From contig JAEWWO010000182.1 of NCBI GenBank assembly GCA_023396345.1, positions 1 through 5,303 on the forward strand: a stretch of DNA of 5,303 bases, read 5' to 3'. The position numbers were made by a program, and so were the translations under genes. Under the pieces are notes generated by a model. That model did no database searches. It saw only the letters and a program-made list of their open reading frames with translations, and was not told the origin of the DNA. This stretch comes from Bacteroidota bacterium. Lineage in GTDB: Bacteria; Bacteroidota; Bacteroidia; Chitinophagales; Chitinophagaceae. Below are positions 1 through 5,044 of this stretch, in pieces (position 1 is the stretch's first letter; each line of letters starts with the position of its first letter).

Positions 1-176
1 ACGCTGTACAGCTCGTTAATATTGCATTCTGCAATCTCTATAGTGAGGACGATAGAAATGTCGGAGAAAAATTTGAAATCAACAATATCACCATAATCAG
101 CTACAGATTCTTTTATTGTACTGATTACGTGATGTCGGTCACCACTACTATATGCTGTCCAAAAAATGCTGCTCAT
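1..176 (-). CDS. Hypothetical protein, 3' end outside window
   Basis: An ATG at 174-176 opens a frame with no stop to the left edge, giving 58 visible residues beginning MSSIFWTAYSSGDRHHV. An in-frame TAA lies a few codons upstream, so this ATG is the only plausible start. The visible part is predicted as mixed alpha/beta: a helix around residues 14-26 (HHVISTIKESVAD), then strands around FKFF and ISIVLTIEI. There is no signal peptide or membrane segment. The composition looks like a real protein, and I have a vague impression of similar small Bacteroidota hypothetical proteins beginning with a WTAY-type motif, but I cannot name a family or function. It starts 28 nt after the stop of the broken PIN toxin gene, in the same direction, so it may be transcribed from the antitoxin promoter. 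No Shine-Dalgarno sequence is seen, which is normal for this phylum. Confidence 0.6.
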   Translation of the reverse strand, partial: MSSIFWTAYSSGDRHHVISTIKESVADYGDIVDFKFFSDISIVLTIEIAECNINELYS

Positions 177-204
177 ATTAGGTACTTAATTAGCGGAGTG
201 CGTG

Positions 205-624
205 TTATTTGGGTTTGTGATTCTCCCAGTATTCCTTTGGTGTAACAATTTTTGTAGTTTTATATTCCGATATTGTAAAATCATTTGTATTTCCTGTTAT
301 AATAAAATCGGCTTTGCTTTCTTCGGCAAGTTCCAAAATCATATTGTCATCCTAATCAGAAATAATATCCAATTTAAATGTCGGTTTGTACAGTTGAGCC
401 TTTAGTCCGATTTCAGTCAAAACATTTTCAGCTTTGGATGTAAAGTCAGGAAACCGGGCAAATTTGGGTCTTTACAAGACAGCGAAATATTCAGTCATTA
501 ATTCATTTGAAACACAGAGTTGAAATTTGTTTTCAAAAAACAACTCGTCAATAATCAGAAACGGATAATTTTTTTGAATTAAAGCAGATACAATAACATT
601 CGTATCAATGACGATTTTTTGCAT
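205..624 (-). pseudogene. PIN-domain toxin (type II TA), broken by two nonsense codons
   Basis: Reading minus from the ATG at 622-624 gives a collinear 139-codon frame ending in TAA at 205-207, interrupted by TAA at codon 51 (472-474) and TAG at codon 91 (352-354). No frameshift is needed. The start MQKIVIDTNVIVSAL carries the first PIN-domain acidic residue (D7). SNELMTEYF supplies the second (E45). The segment around the second stop, IISD-stop-DDNM, holds the D90/D92/D93 cluster, and FIITGNTNDF lies near the C-terminus before VTPKEYWE. PIN proteins of this type are Mg-dependent RNases that act as toxins. The remnant before the first stop is 50 residues and lacks the C-terminal acidic residues, so no active enzyme is expected. 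The start overlaps the antitoxin's 3' end by 20 nt, the usual antitoxin-first arrangement. Both lesions can be explained by single substitutions (for example AAA to TAA and AAG to TAG). Sequencing error is the main alternative. Confidence 0.88.
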
Positions 625-832
625 TTCTTGTCGCTTTTACTTCGTCCGTTATTTCGTCCATTGACAATTTTGAAAGGTCATATTTTTCGGCAAGTTCAAC
701 TGATTTTCTCAAGTTGAGTTTTTGTAATTCTTTGTTTATTATTTCCAGCAATTCACTAAAACTCAATTTTTCATTTTTTAGCCCGAATTTGTTGTATTCA
801 AGGTCTGATATGGATATGTTTAGTGTTCTCAT
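605..832 (-). CDS. Antitoxin of a PIN-domain type II toxin-antitoxin pair
   Basis: This 75-residue protein begins at an ATG (830-832) and starts MRTLNISISDLEYNKFG. It is a small charged protein: a short N-terminal strand (LNISIS) of the kind used for dimerisation and DNA binding, a helical middle (about 24-52, FSELLEIINKELQKLNLRK and following) and a basic tail ending ATRNAKNRH. I recognise the pattern from Bacteroidota antitoxin genes placed directly before PIN-domain toxins; the assignment rests on recall and on the partner gene. Its frame is undamaged. Its last 20 nt overlap the toxin start, which favours coupled translation and antitoxin synthesis first. Antitoxins of such pairs normally bind and block the toxin and repress their own promoter; a TAnnTTTG box lies about 26 nt upstream of the start. 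Because the toxin is broken, the gene may now serve only to repress itself or to neutralise related toxins elsewhere in the genome. Confidence 0.87.
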   Translation of the reverse strand: MRTLNISISDLEYNKFGLKNEKLSFSELLEIINKELQKLNLRKSVELAEKYDLSKLSMDEITDEVKATRNAKNRH

Positions 833-857
833 TTTTCTACACTTTAAATTTCTGTAT

Positions 858-865
858 CAAAGTTA
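858..865 (-). promoter_or_regulatory. Bacteroidota -7 box for the antitoxin-toxin operon
   Basis: The minus strand reads TAACTTTG, a perfect match to the Bacteroidota -7 consensus TAnnTTTG. Transcription would begin near position 851, leaving a leader of roughly 20 nt before the antitoxin ATG. A -33 element is poor: the best candidate at usual spacing is TCTG, one mismatch from TTTG, 21 nt upstream. The assignment rests on the -7 match and on position. Confidence 0.55.
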
Positions 866-953
866 CAAAATTTTTCCAAGTAACGTCAGAGTTGAGATTT
901 TAAAATTTTACGTAACTCCATATTCACAACACCACCCAAATCAATAGGTATTT

Positions 954-988
954 ACTCGCTACGCACAAGTTTGGAAACTTGCGTGAGT
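954..988. repeat. Imperfect inverted repeat (hairpin with two bulges)
   Basis: The arms pair as ACTC (954-957) with GAGT (985-988), ACGC (961-964) with GCGT (981-984), and AAGTTT (967-972) with AAACTT (975-980), closing on a GG turn. Unpaired GCT (958-960) and AC (965-966) form bulges on the left side. This gives 14 pairs in total. It looks like a decayed copy of a longer palindrome of the form CGCACAAGTTT/AAACTTGTGCG. No T-run follows on either strand, so it is not an obvious terminator. Confidence 0.6.
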
Positions 989-1014
989 GGGGGATAAAGT
1001 AGCTGTTGAATGAT

Positions 1015-1091
1015 GCGCCATGTTCCGTAGGAACAATATCTTAGTAGTAAGAATAGTATATGGGAAGGGCGCTCCGTAGGAGCGCTATGTT
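1015..1091. repeat. Tandem hairpin repeat units with TCCGTAGGA core
   Basis: Hairpin A is TGTTCC-GTA-GGAACA (1021-1035, 6-bp stem) and hairpin B is GCGCTCC-GTA-GGAGCGC (1069-1085, 7-bp stem). They share the loop and inner stem, while outer bases differ in a pair-preserving way (TTCC/GGAA against CTCC/GGAG). On the plus strand each hairpin is followed by a related string (ATATCTTAGTAG after A, CTATGTTGTTTG after B). GCGCCATGTT at 1015-1024 and GCGCTATGTT at 1082-1091 are a further near-identical pair, suggesting the remains of a third unit. Between the units is a smaller hairpin, TCTTA-GTAG-TAAGA (1039-1052). I recall similar 'CTCCTACGGAG' repeats as common intergenic elements in Bacteroidota genomes, but their function is not known to me. 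Confidence 0.75.
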
Positions 1092-1105
1092 GTTTGATTT
1101 ATAAA

Positions 1106-1131
1106 TTTTTCAGGATTGCAAATCCTAAAAA
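1106..1131. repeat. Hairpin AGGATT-GCA-AATCCT flanked by T and A runs
   Basis: AGGATT (1112-1117) pairs with AATCCT (1121-1126) around a GCA loop. The preceding TTTTT (1106-1110) can pair with the following A-run (from 1127), leaving C1111 as a bulge, for about 11 pairs. On the plus strand the stem is followed by eight A residues, and on the minus strand by GAAAAATT, so neither strand has the T-run after the stem that an intrinsic terminator needs. It belongs to the same repeat cluster as the TCCGTAGGA hairpins. Confidence 0.5.
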
Positions 1132-1226
1132 AAAGATGAAGTTTTCACCATACGTATCGCTTGAAAGATGCAATTATCCAGGAGTTGAGGACACTTTTAG
1201 GTAAGAAAATTTGTTTATATAGTAGT

Positions 1227-1270
1227 TAAATAAAGAATAATTTCTGTGCTGTCCGTGTCTGCTTTATTTA
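1227..1270 (-). repeat. AT-rich inverted repeat downstream of HEPN gene, possible weak terminator
   Basis: TAAATAAAG (1227-1235) is the exact reverse complement of CTTTATTTA (1262-1270), separated by 26 nt. It lies 9 nt past the HEPN gene stop in the direction of transcription. The position suits an operon-end structure, but the stem is AT-only apart from one pair, the loop is long, and no T-run follows on the minus strand. A terminator role is therefore only a possibility. Confidence 0.3.
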
Positions 1271-1279
1271 GTAATTTAG

Positions 1280-1816
1280 TCATTCTTTAGTAGTTAAAAT
1301 AAACTGTCTAATGCTTTGTAGCATTAATGCAATTTCTTCTATCTTGTATTCTGTATATTTACCATGTGCTGCTGAATTTCTGATACCTAACCAAGCTATG
1401 ATTTGCTTTTGGTAAGCTGGTAAATAAACTCCAGCCTTAGCTAAATCAGAATTCATTGAGTCGGCTTTTTTAGAAATAACATTTCCTTTATTGTTTTTGA
1501 ACTCAATATCAATCCCATTTGATATACAAAGTTCTCTTAGGTGAATTTCTAAAGTTGATCCAACTAATACTGCAGCAGCATCTTTATATCCTTCGCTTAA
1601 TAAGTGTTCAGCCATATCTAAGTAGTCCGCAAAAACTTCTGATTGAATTAAATCACTGAAAGATTTTAAATAATCGTTTTGTAAATCACTTTTTAACGCG
1701 ATTACAATCCCAATAATATTTCTGAGTTTTTTACCATTATGAATACTTGTGAGATGTAATGTCGCTTCTGTATCCTTGTAATATTCTGAATTACTACTCA
1801 AAACTTTCTCACCCAA
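1280..1816 (-). CDS. HEPN-fold family protein, apparently 5'-truncated
   Basis: The open frame encodes 178 residues if begun at the TTG at 1816. A second TTG lies at 1801, and the first ATG is codon 68 (1613-1615). The C-terminal two thirds match a widespread family usually annotated as hypothetical: FADYLDMAEHLLSEGYKDAA (62-81), VGSTLEIHLRELC (85-97), a KKADSMNSDLAKAGVY block (116-131) and WLGIRNSAAHGKY (142-154). The last contains R146-x4-H151, the Rx4-6H signature of HEPN domains, which bind or cut RNA in many toxin and defence proteins; activity here is inference. As I recall, family members run to about 220-250 residues with a further N-terminal helical region, so roughly 60 residues seem missing. 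The frame begins six codons after the murB TAA, in the same frame, so it could be translated by reinitiation or start at M68 as a HEPN-only 111-residue protein. It may equally be a decaying remnant. Confidence 0.7.
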   Translation of the reverse strand: MGEKVLSSNSEYYKDTEATLHLTSIHNGKKLRNIIGIVIALKSDLQNDYLKSFSDLIQSEVFADYLDMAEHLLSEGYKDAAAVLVGSTLEIHLRELCISNGIDIEFKNNKGNVISKKADSMNSDLAKAGVYLPAYQKQIIAWLGIRNSAAHGKYTEYKIEEIALMLQSIRQFILTTKE

Positions 1817-1834
1817 AACTTTCCACTTCCCACC
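1799..1834. repeat. Decayed short direct repeats at the murB 3' junction
   Basis: The 10-mer CAAAACTTTC occurs exactly at 1799-1808 and 1814-1823, 15 nt apart, followed by CACTTCCCACC up to the murB stop. Short tandem runs built on CACTTTC/AACTTTC-type units are familiar between genes in Bacteroidota, and this looks like a degenerate one. It covers precisely the join between the end of murB and the first recognisable codons of the HEPN gene, and it supplies both TTG codons that could act as starts for that gene. Confidence 0.5.
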
Positions 1835-2845
1835 TTACACCATATTCACTTCGCGTTCCAGTTGAATATCAAATTTACTGTAAATGTCGGAGATGATTTC
1901 TTCAGATAAATGATAGATTTCTTTTCCTTGGGCGTTGCCGTAATTCACCAAAACCAATGCCTGTCGGGCGTGTACGCCATAATCGTTTTTTCTGTAACCT
2001 TTCCATCCGGCTTTTTCTATCAGCCATCCGGCAGGAATTTTTATTTTATTTTCTTCCGCAGGGTAGTGCGGCATTTCAGGATGAGCGGCTAATATTTTTT
2101 GAAAGTGTTCTATGTCAATCACAGGATTTTTAAAGAAGCTTCCTGCATTGCCAATCTCTGCAGGGTCGGGTAGTTTAGAGCGACGAATATTGATAACCGC
2201 ATCAGAAACATTTTTTATAGTGGGTGTATTCACCTGCATTTTTTCAAGCTCCTGGGCAATGGCTCCATACGAAATATTAATGCGTGGCTGCTTGTATAAT
2301 TTATAAGTAACGCTGGTGATGACAAACTGATTTTTGTATTTATTTTTAAAAACACTTTCTCTGTAACCAAATGCACATGATTCTTTCGTAAAGATTTCTA
2401 TTTTTTTATCCTGAATATGAAAGGCTTCCAGCGAATGAAAAACGTCTTTTATTTCCACACCATACGCACCAATATTCTGCATAGGCGATGCGCCAACACA
2501 TCCGGGAATCAGGCTCAGGTTCTCAACACCTGCATAGTTATTGTCTATGCAATGCAATACAAACGGATGCCACAGCTCGCCGCTGCCCGCTTTTATATAA
2601 ATATGTTCATCGTCTTCATCAATTACTTCAATTCCTCTGATGGAATTTTTTAAAACAGCTCCTGCATAATCTTTGGTAAACAATATATTGCTGCCACCGC
2701 CAAGTATCAGTTTTTCTTTATAGGAAAAATATTCTGTAAGCTCCTGCAATTCATCAACAGAAGTGAATGCCGCAAAAAAAGCAGCAGTACTATCAATGCC
2801 AAAAGTATTGTATTGTTTCAGAGATATGTTTTGCTGTATCTTCAT
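1835..2845 (-). CDS. murB: UDP-N-acetylmuramate dehydrogenase (UDP-N-acetylenolpyruvoylglucosamine reductase), type I
   Basis: MurB is a cytoplasmic FAD enzyme that reduces UDP-GlcNAc-enolpyruvate with NADPH to UDP-MurNAc, the second committed step of peptidoglycan synthesis. The 336-residue protein is close in length to E. coli MurB (342). The N-terminus SLKQYNTFGID matches the family. GGGSNIL (49-55) is the FAD-binding loop, and LIPGCVGASPMQNIGAYGVE (112-131) is the second FAD/substrate signature. YRESVF contains Y161-R162, equivalent to E. coli Y158-R159. GNAGSFFKNP contains S236, equivalent to the proton-donating S229. LEREV contains E332, equivalent to E325. All catalytic residues are present, and the YR-containing insertion marks it as type I. 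The ATG at 2843-2845 lies 13 nt after the porin stop, so the pair is probably co-transcribed. No Shine-Dalgarno sequence is visible. The gene looks intact, with the short C-terminus ending EVNMV. Confidence 0.97.
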   Translation of the reverse strand: MKIQQNISLKQYNTFGIDSTAAFFAAFTSVDELQELTEYFSYKEKLILGGGSNILFTKDYAGAVLKNSIRGIEVIDEDDEHIYIKAGSGELWHPFVLHCIDNNYAGVENLSLIPGCVGASPMQNIGAYGVEIKDVFHSLEAFHIQDKKIEIFTKESCAFGYRESVFKNKYKNQFVITSVTYKLYKQPRINISYGAIAQELEKMQVNTPTIKNVSDAVINIRRSKLPDPAEIGNAGSFFKNPVIDIEHFQKILAAHPEMPHYPAEENKIKIPAGWLIEKAGWKGYRKNDYGVHARQALVLVNYGNAQGKEIYHLSEEIISDIYSKFDIQLEREVNMV

Positions 2846-2858
2846 CCGGAATGGAAAT

Positions 2859-4925
2859 TTAATTAATAAAATTCCAGAATACGCCCACTCTTATCCATAC
2901 AGATTGCTTAGGATAATCGGGTCTTACGTAACTAAAATTATTAAATCCGAAAGCATTGTTGGTAAAACTTAATGTATTCAGATTTGATATTTCGGAGAAT
3001 AATCTGAACCTGCTGATTTTAATATTCAGGTAATAAGAAATATCGGGCAGATTGCTCACACGAACAGAATCGTTAAAGAAGAAACTTCCCGTGAACGGAG
3101 AGTAATGATCGGCTCTGTAAGGCGTGTTGTATCTCACTTCCAGCCCTGTAGCCAGGAATAAATTTTTATAAAAATTTCCTTCAAAAGCTATACGGTTGCG
3201 GGTTAAAATTAAGGGTATATTTATGGGTACATTTCCTGCTTTTTGCTGTACGTACGCTTCTGCATACCATTTAAAATATTTACCCAGACTGGTTTCTTTT
3301 TCAGCACCTATCTGCAAAAGATTAAACAAGGAATGGTTTTGTGCCGCTCTGAAATAGTCGGAGAAATAAGCATAATTCACCATGGCATAATAATTTCCCG
3401 TCAGCTTCATTTTTAAAGATGGAATGGTAATTATCGCCGATGCATGACTAATATTTTCTTTATTAAAATTTGACTCACCCGTTATAACCGGAAAGCTTGA
3501 ATGTACACTGTTTCCCTGATTAATTTCCTGATTATAATCGTCTTCATCCATGCCCAGATTTCCGCGTGCCGCACTGTTGAAAATGAATGCCGGCATGCGG
3601 TTTACGTTGGTAAATGCCAAAGCAATACTTCCTATTTTAGTGCCTAAATCTCTTCTTAAATGAGCTGTGGCAAGGTAGTCTCCAAAGTAATCGCCTACCG
3701 CATAAAACTTACCCGAGGCAAGCATATCCCACTTTTGATTCTTTGTTTTATTTCTGTATTCCGCTCCTACAATTACATTGTTGTAATTTTTTTTGTAGGC
3801 ACCAAAATCTCCACCCAGCATCTGAAATTCACCGAATAATTTTAAAAACTGAGCCTGATTTTTTTTGTCGGGATACGTATACACAGCAAGCTGATTGCTG
3901 AGTTCTTTCCATCTATCACGATATTGCACGGTGTCTTCAACAATTAAACCGTAATGTCTCAAATAGTTGTCAGGATTAGGATTGATGTCTTTGAAAAGGT
4001 ATTCGTATTCGGCATATTTTATGGCATGTTCAAAACGCAGACGCGGATAAAACAAACGTATAAGTGTAGTATCGTTTACACGCATAGAATCTTTTTGTCC
4101 CAAATCAAAAGAATGTCGGTAGTAAATAGCAAAATCATTTGCTTCGTTACCCGCATCAATAGAGGCTTTAAACGGGTTGCGTGTAGAGGTGCTTAAATTT
4201 CCAATCCGTGTGGGAGAAGAGTAGGGACCTCCGGCACCCTGGTTTAAAATATTCTCTTTATCCGAAAGACCTCCGTTGATACCTGCTTTCAGCGAATTGC
4301 GGATAGCTATTAAATTTAAACTGTATCGTTTATTTTTACTTTGAGATGAAATATTTGCACGCAGATTACTGTTGTTACTGTTTTGATTTCCGAAAGCTCC
4401 CGGCGCATTGATTAATCTGTATTCAAAAGCAAAGTTTACAAGTTCTTTTCTGTTTTGTGTGTGCAACACATCTATAATTTGTTCAGCTTTAGAACCCATT
4501 ACGTATCCCAGCGTAGTAAAAGGTCTTGTGGTTGTGTAATATTTTGTTCCGGCTAGATTGTATTTATACACATCAAACATATGAAAGCCCGGATCCCAGC
4601 CCGGCTGCATGTTTAAGGGTCTGAACAAAAGTGATTGTGCAGGTGTACCTATATTTCCCAAGTCGGCATAGGTGTAGGGGAGCGGAAAGAATTTATTAAA
4701 ATCGTTAATGGAAGTGTCAATGCCATACTGATTGGTAGAATCAAAAGACCGATAGCTGATAGTAATGCTGTCTTCATTAGGGTCGCGTCGTGTAAGCGAA
4801 TCGCTGCTGCTTCCTGTGGAGAAACGATTGCCAACATCATTCAGTCTGTCAAACTGTGCTGTTGCAGTACTACAGAAAATTATCGCAAGCAAAAAAGTTA
4901 TTAAATATTTACTGTTCACTCTCAT
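2859..4925 (-). CDS. Putative outer-membrane porin of the Bacteroidota 'putative porin' family
   Basis: The 688-residue protein starts at ATG 4923-4925 with a signal peptide: basic MRVNSK, hydrophobic YLITFLLAIIFCS, then TATA|Q, so signal peptidase I should cut after A23. C18 is not in a lipobox. A short polar Ser-rich stretch follows (36-43). Next come conserved blocks I associate with this family: GNIGTPAQSLLFRP (90-103), GWDPGFHMFDVY (109-120), RPFTTLGYVMGSKAEQ (134-149) and FEYRLINAPGAFGNQNSN (167-184). The rest is rich in alternating aromatic and polar strands typical of an outer-membrane beta barrel, and it ends with an aromatic strand, WIRVGVFWNFIN. It is predicted to sit in the outer membrane; pore activity and substrate are unknown. 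It is the first gene of a likely porin-murB transcript, preceded by a good -7 box. Annotation pipelines give this family the label putative porin; a structural or transport role is inferred. Confidence 0.88.
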   Translation of the reverse strand: MRVNSKYLITFLLAIIFCSTATAQFDRLNDVGNRFSTGSSSDSLTRRDPNEDSITISYRSFDSTNQYGIDTSINDFNKFFPLPYTYADLGNIGTPAQSLLFRPLNMQPGWDPGFHMFDVYKYNLAGTKYYTTTRPFTTLGYVMGSKAEQIIDVLHTQNRKELVNFAFEYRLINAPGAFGNQNSNNSNLRANISSQSKNKRYSLNLIAIRNSLKAGINGGLSDKENILNQGAGGPYSSPTRIGNLSTSTRNPFKASIDAGNEANDFAIYYRHSFDLGQKDSMRVNDTTLIRLFYPRLRFEHAIKYAEYEYLFKDINPNPDNYLRHYGLIVEDTVQYRDRWKELSNQLAVYTYPDKKNQAQFLKLFGEFQMLGGDFGAYKKNYNNVIVGAEYRNKTKNQKWDMLASGKFYAVGDYFGDYLATAHLRRDLGTKIGSIALAFTNVNRMPAFIFNSAARGNLGMDEDDYNQEINQGNSVHSSFPVITGESNFNKENISHASAIITIPSLKMKLTGNYYAMVNYAYFSDYFRAAQNHSLFNLLQIGAEKETSLGKYFKWYAEAYVQQKAGNVPINIPLILTRNRIAFEGNFYKNLFLATGLEVRYNTPYRADHYSPFTGSFFFNDSVRVSNLPDISYYLNIKISRFRLFSEISNLNTLSFTNNAFGFNNFSYVRPDYPKQSVWIRVGVFWNFIN

Positions 4926-4970
4926 TCTTTATACAGGCTTACATATTTTTATTTGTACCCCTTAATCCGA

Positions 4971-4978
4971 CAAAAATA
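4971..4978 (-). promoter_or_regulatory. Bacteroidota -7 box for the porin-murB operon
   Basis: The minus strand reads TATTTTTG, a full match to TAnnTTTG. A TTG trinucleotide, a candidate -33 element, occurs 23 nt upstream (5002-5004), at the long end of accepted spacing. Initiation would fall near 4964, giving a leader of about 40 nt that is A-rich near the ATG, as is common in this phylum. The box lies in the 119-nt gap between the small membrane protein and the porin. Confidence 0.6.
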
Positions 4979-5044
4979 ATAAATGTGTGTAATAACTTCT
5001 GCAAGTTTCTTAATTTATCAAATATTTAAAGGCTGTTGTATTTT

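Larger units (their letters stand above)
833..1279. other. 447-nt gene-free stretch with promoter and hairpin repeats
   Basis: No convincing gene is seen on either strand. The part nearest the antitoxin (833-950) is AT-rich and contains its promoter and a 10-nt palindrome TAAAATTTTA at 901-910. The part from 954 to 1134 holds four or five hairpins, described separately. The part from 1136 to 1226 shows only very short open frames, including a 22-codon plus-strand one, with no recognisable domain. The part from 1227 to 1270 contains an AT-rich inverted repeat just downstream of the HEPN gene stop. The stretch separates the murB-side operon from the toxin-antitoxin operon. Confidence 0.7.

Noticed and set aside
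352..474. Stop-codon recoding or selenocysteine-like readthrough in the PIN gene
   Set aside because: The two stops are different (TAA and TAG), neighbouring genes use TAA and TGA normally, and no recoding structure is evident; simple nonsense mutation is the better explanation.
889..918. GAGTT...AACTC inverted repeat upstream of the antitoxin promoter as an autoregulatory operator
   Set aside because: Only five paired bases with a 20-nt spacer in AT-rich DNA, not distinguishable from chance.
954..1131. CRISPR array
   Set aside because: The repeats are palindromic, diverged, only two or three in number and not separated by constant-length unique spacers.
1112..1134. Hairpin followed by eight A residues as an intrinsic terminator
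   Set aside because: A terminator needs T residues after the stem on the transcribed strand; on the minus strand the T-run precedes the stem and on the plus strand A residues follow it.
1136..1204. Plus-strand 22-codon frame starting MKFSPYVSLERC
   Set aside because: It is too short, has no recognisable motif and lies in repeat-rich DNA; an overlapping frame (KDAIIQELRTLLGKK) looks protein-like but has no start and no identifiable parent gene.
3954..4196. Plus-strand open frame inside the porin gene
   Set aside because: It lies wholly antisense to a clear coding gene and its translation resembles no protein; the same holds for the plus-strand frames opposite murB, the antitoxin and the PIN pseudogene.
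4857..4925. Lipoprotein signal at C18 of the porin
   Set aside because: The residues before the cysteine (IIF) do not fit a lipobox, while TATA-Q is a good signal peptidase I site.
4994..5007. AACTT-CTGC-AAGTT hairpin between the small membrane protein and the porin as a terminator
   Set aside because: The stem is only five mostly AT pairs, with no T-run following it on the minus strand.
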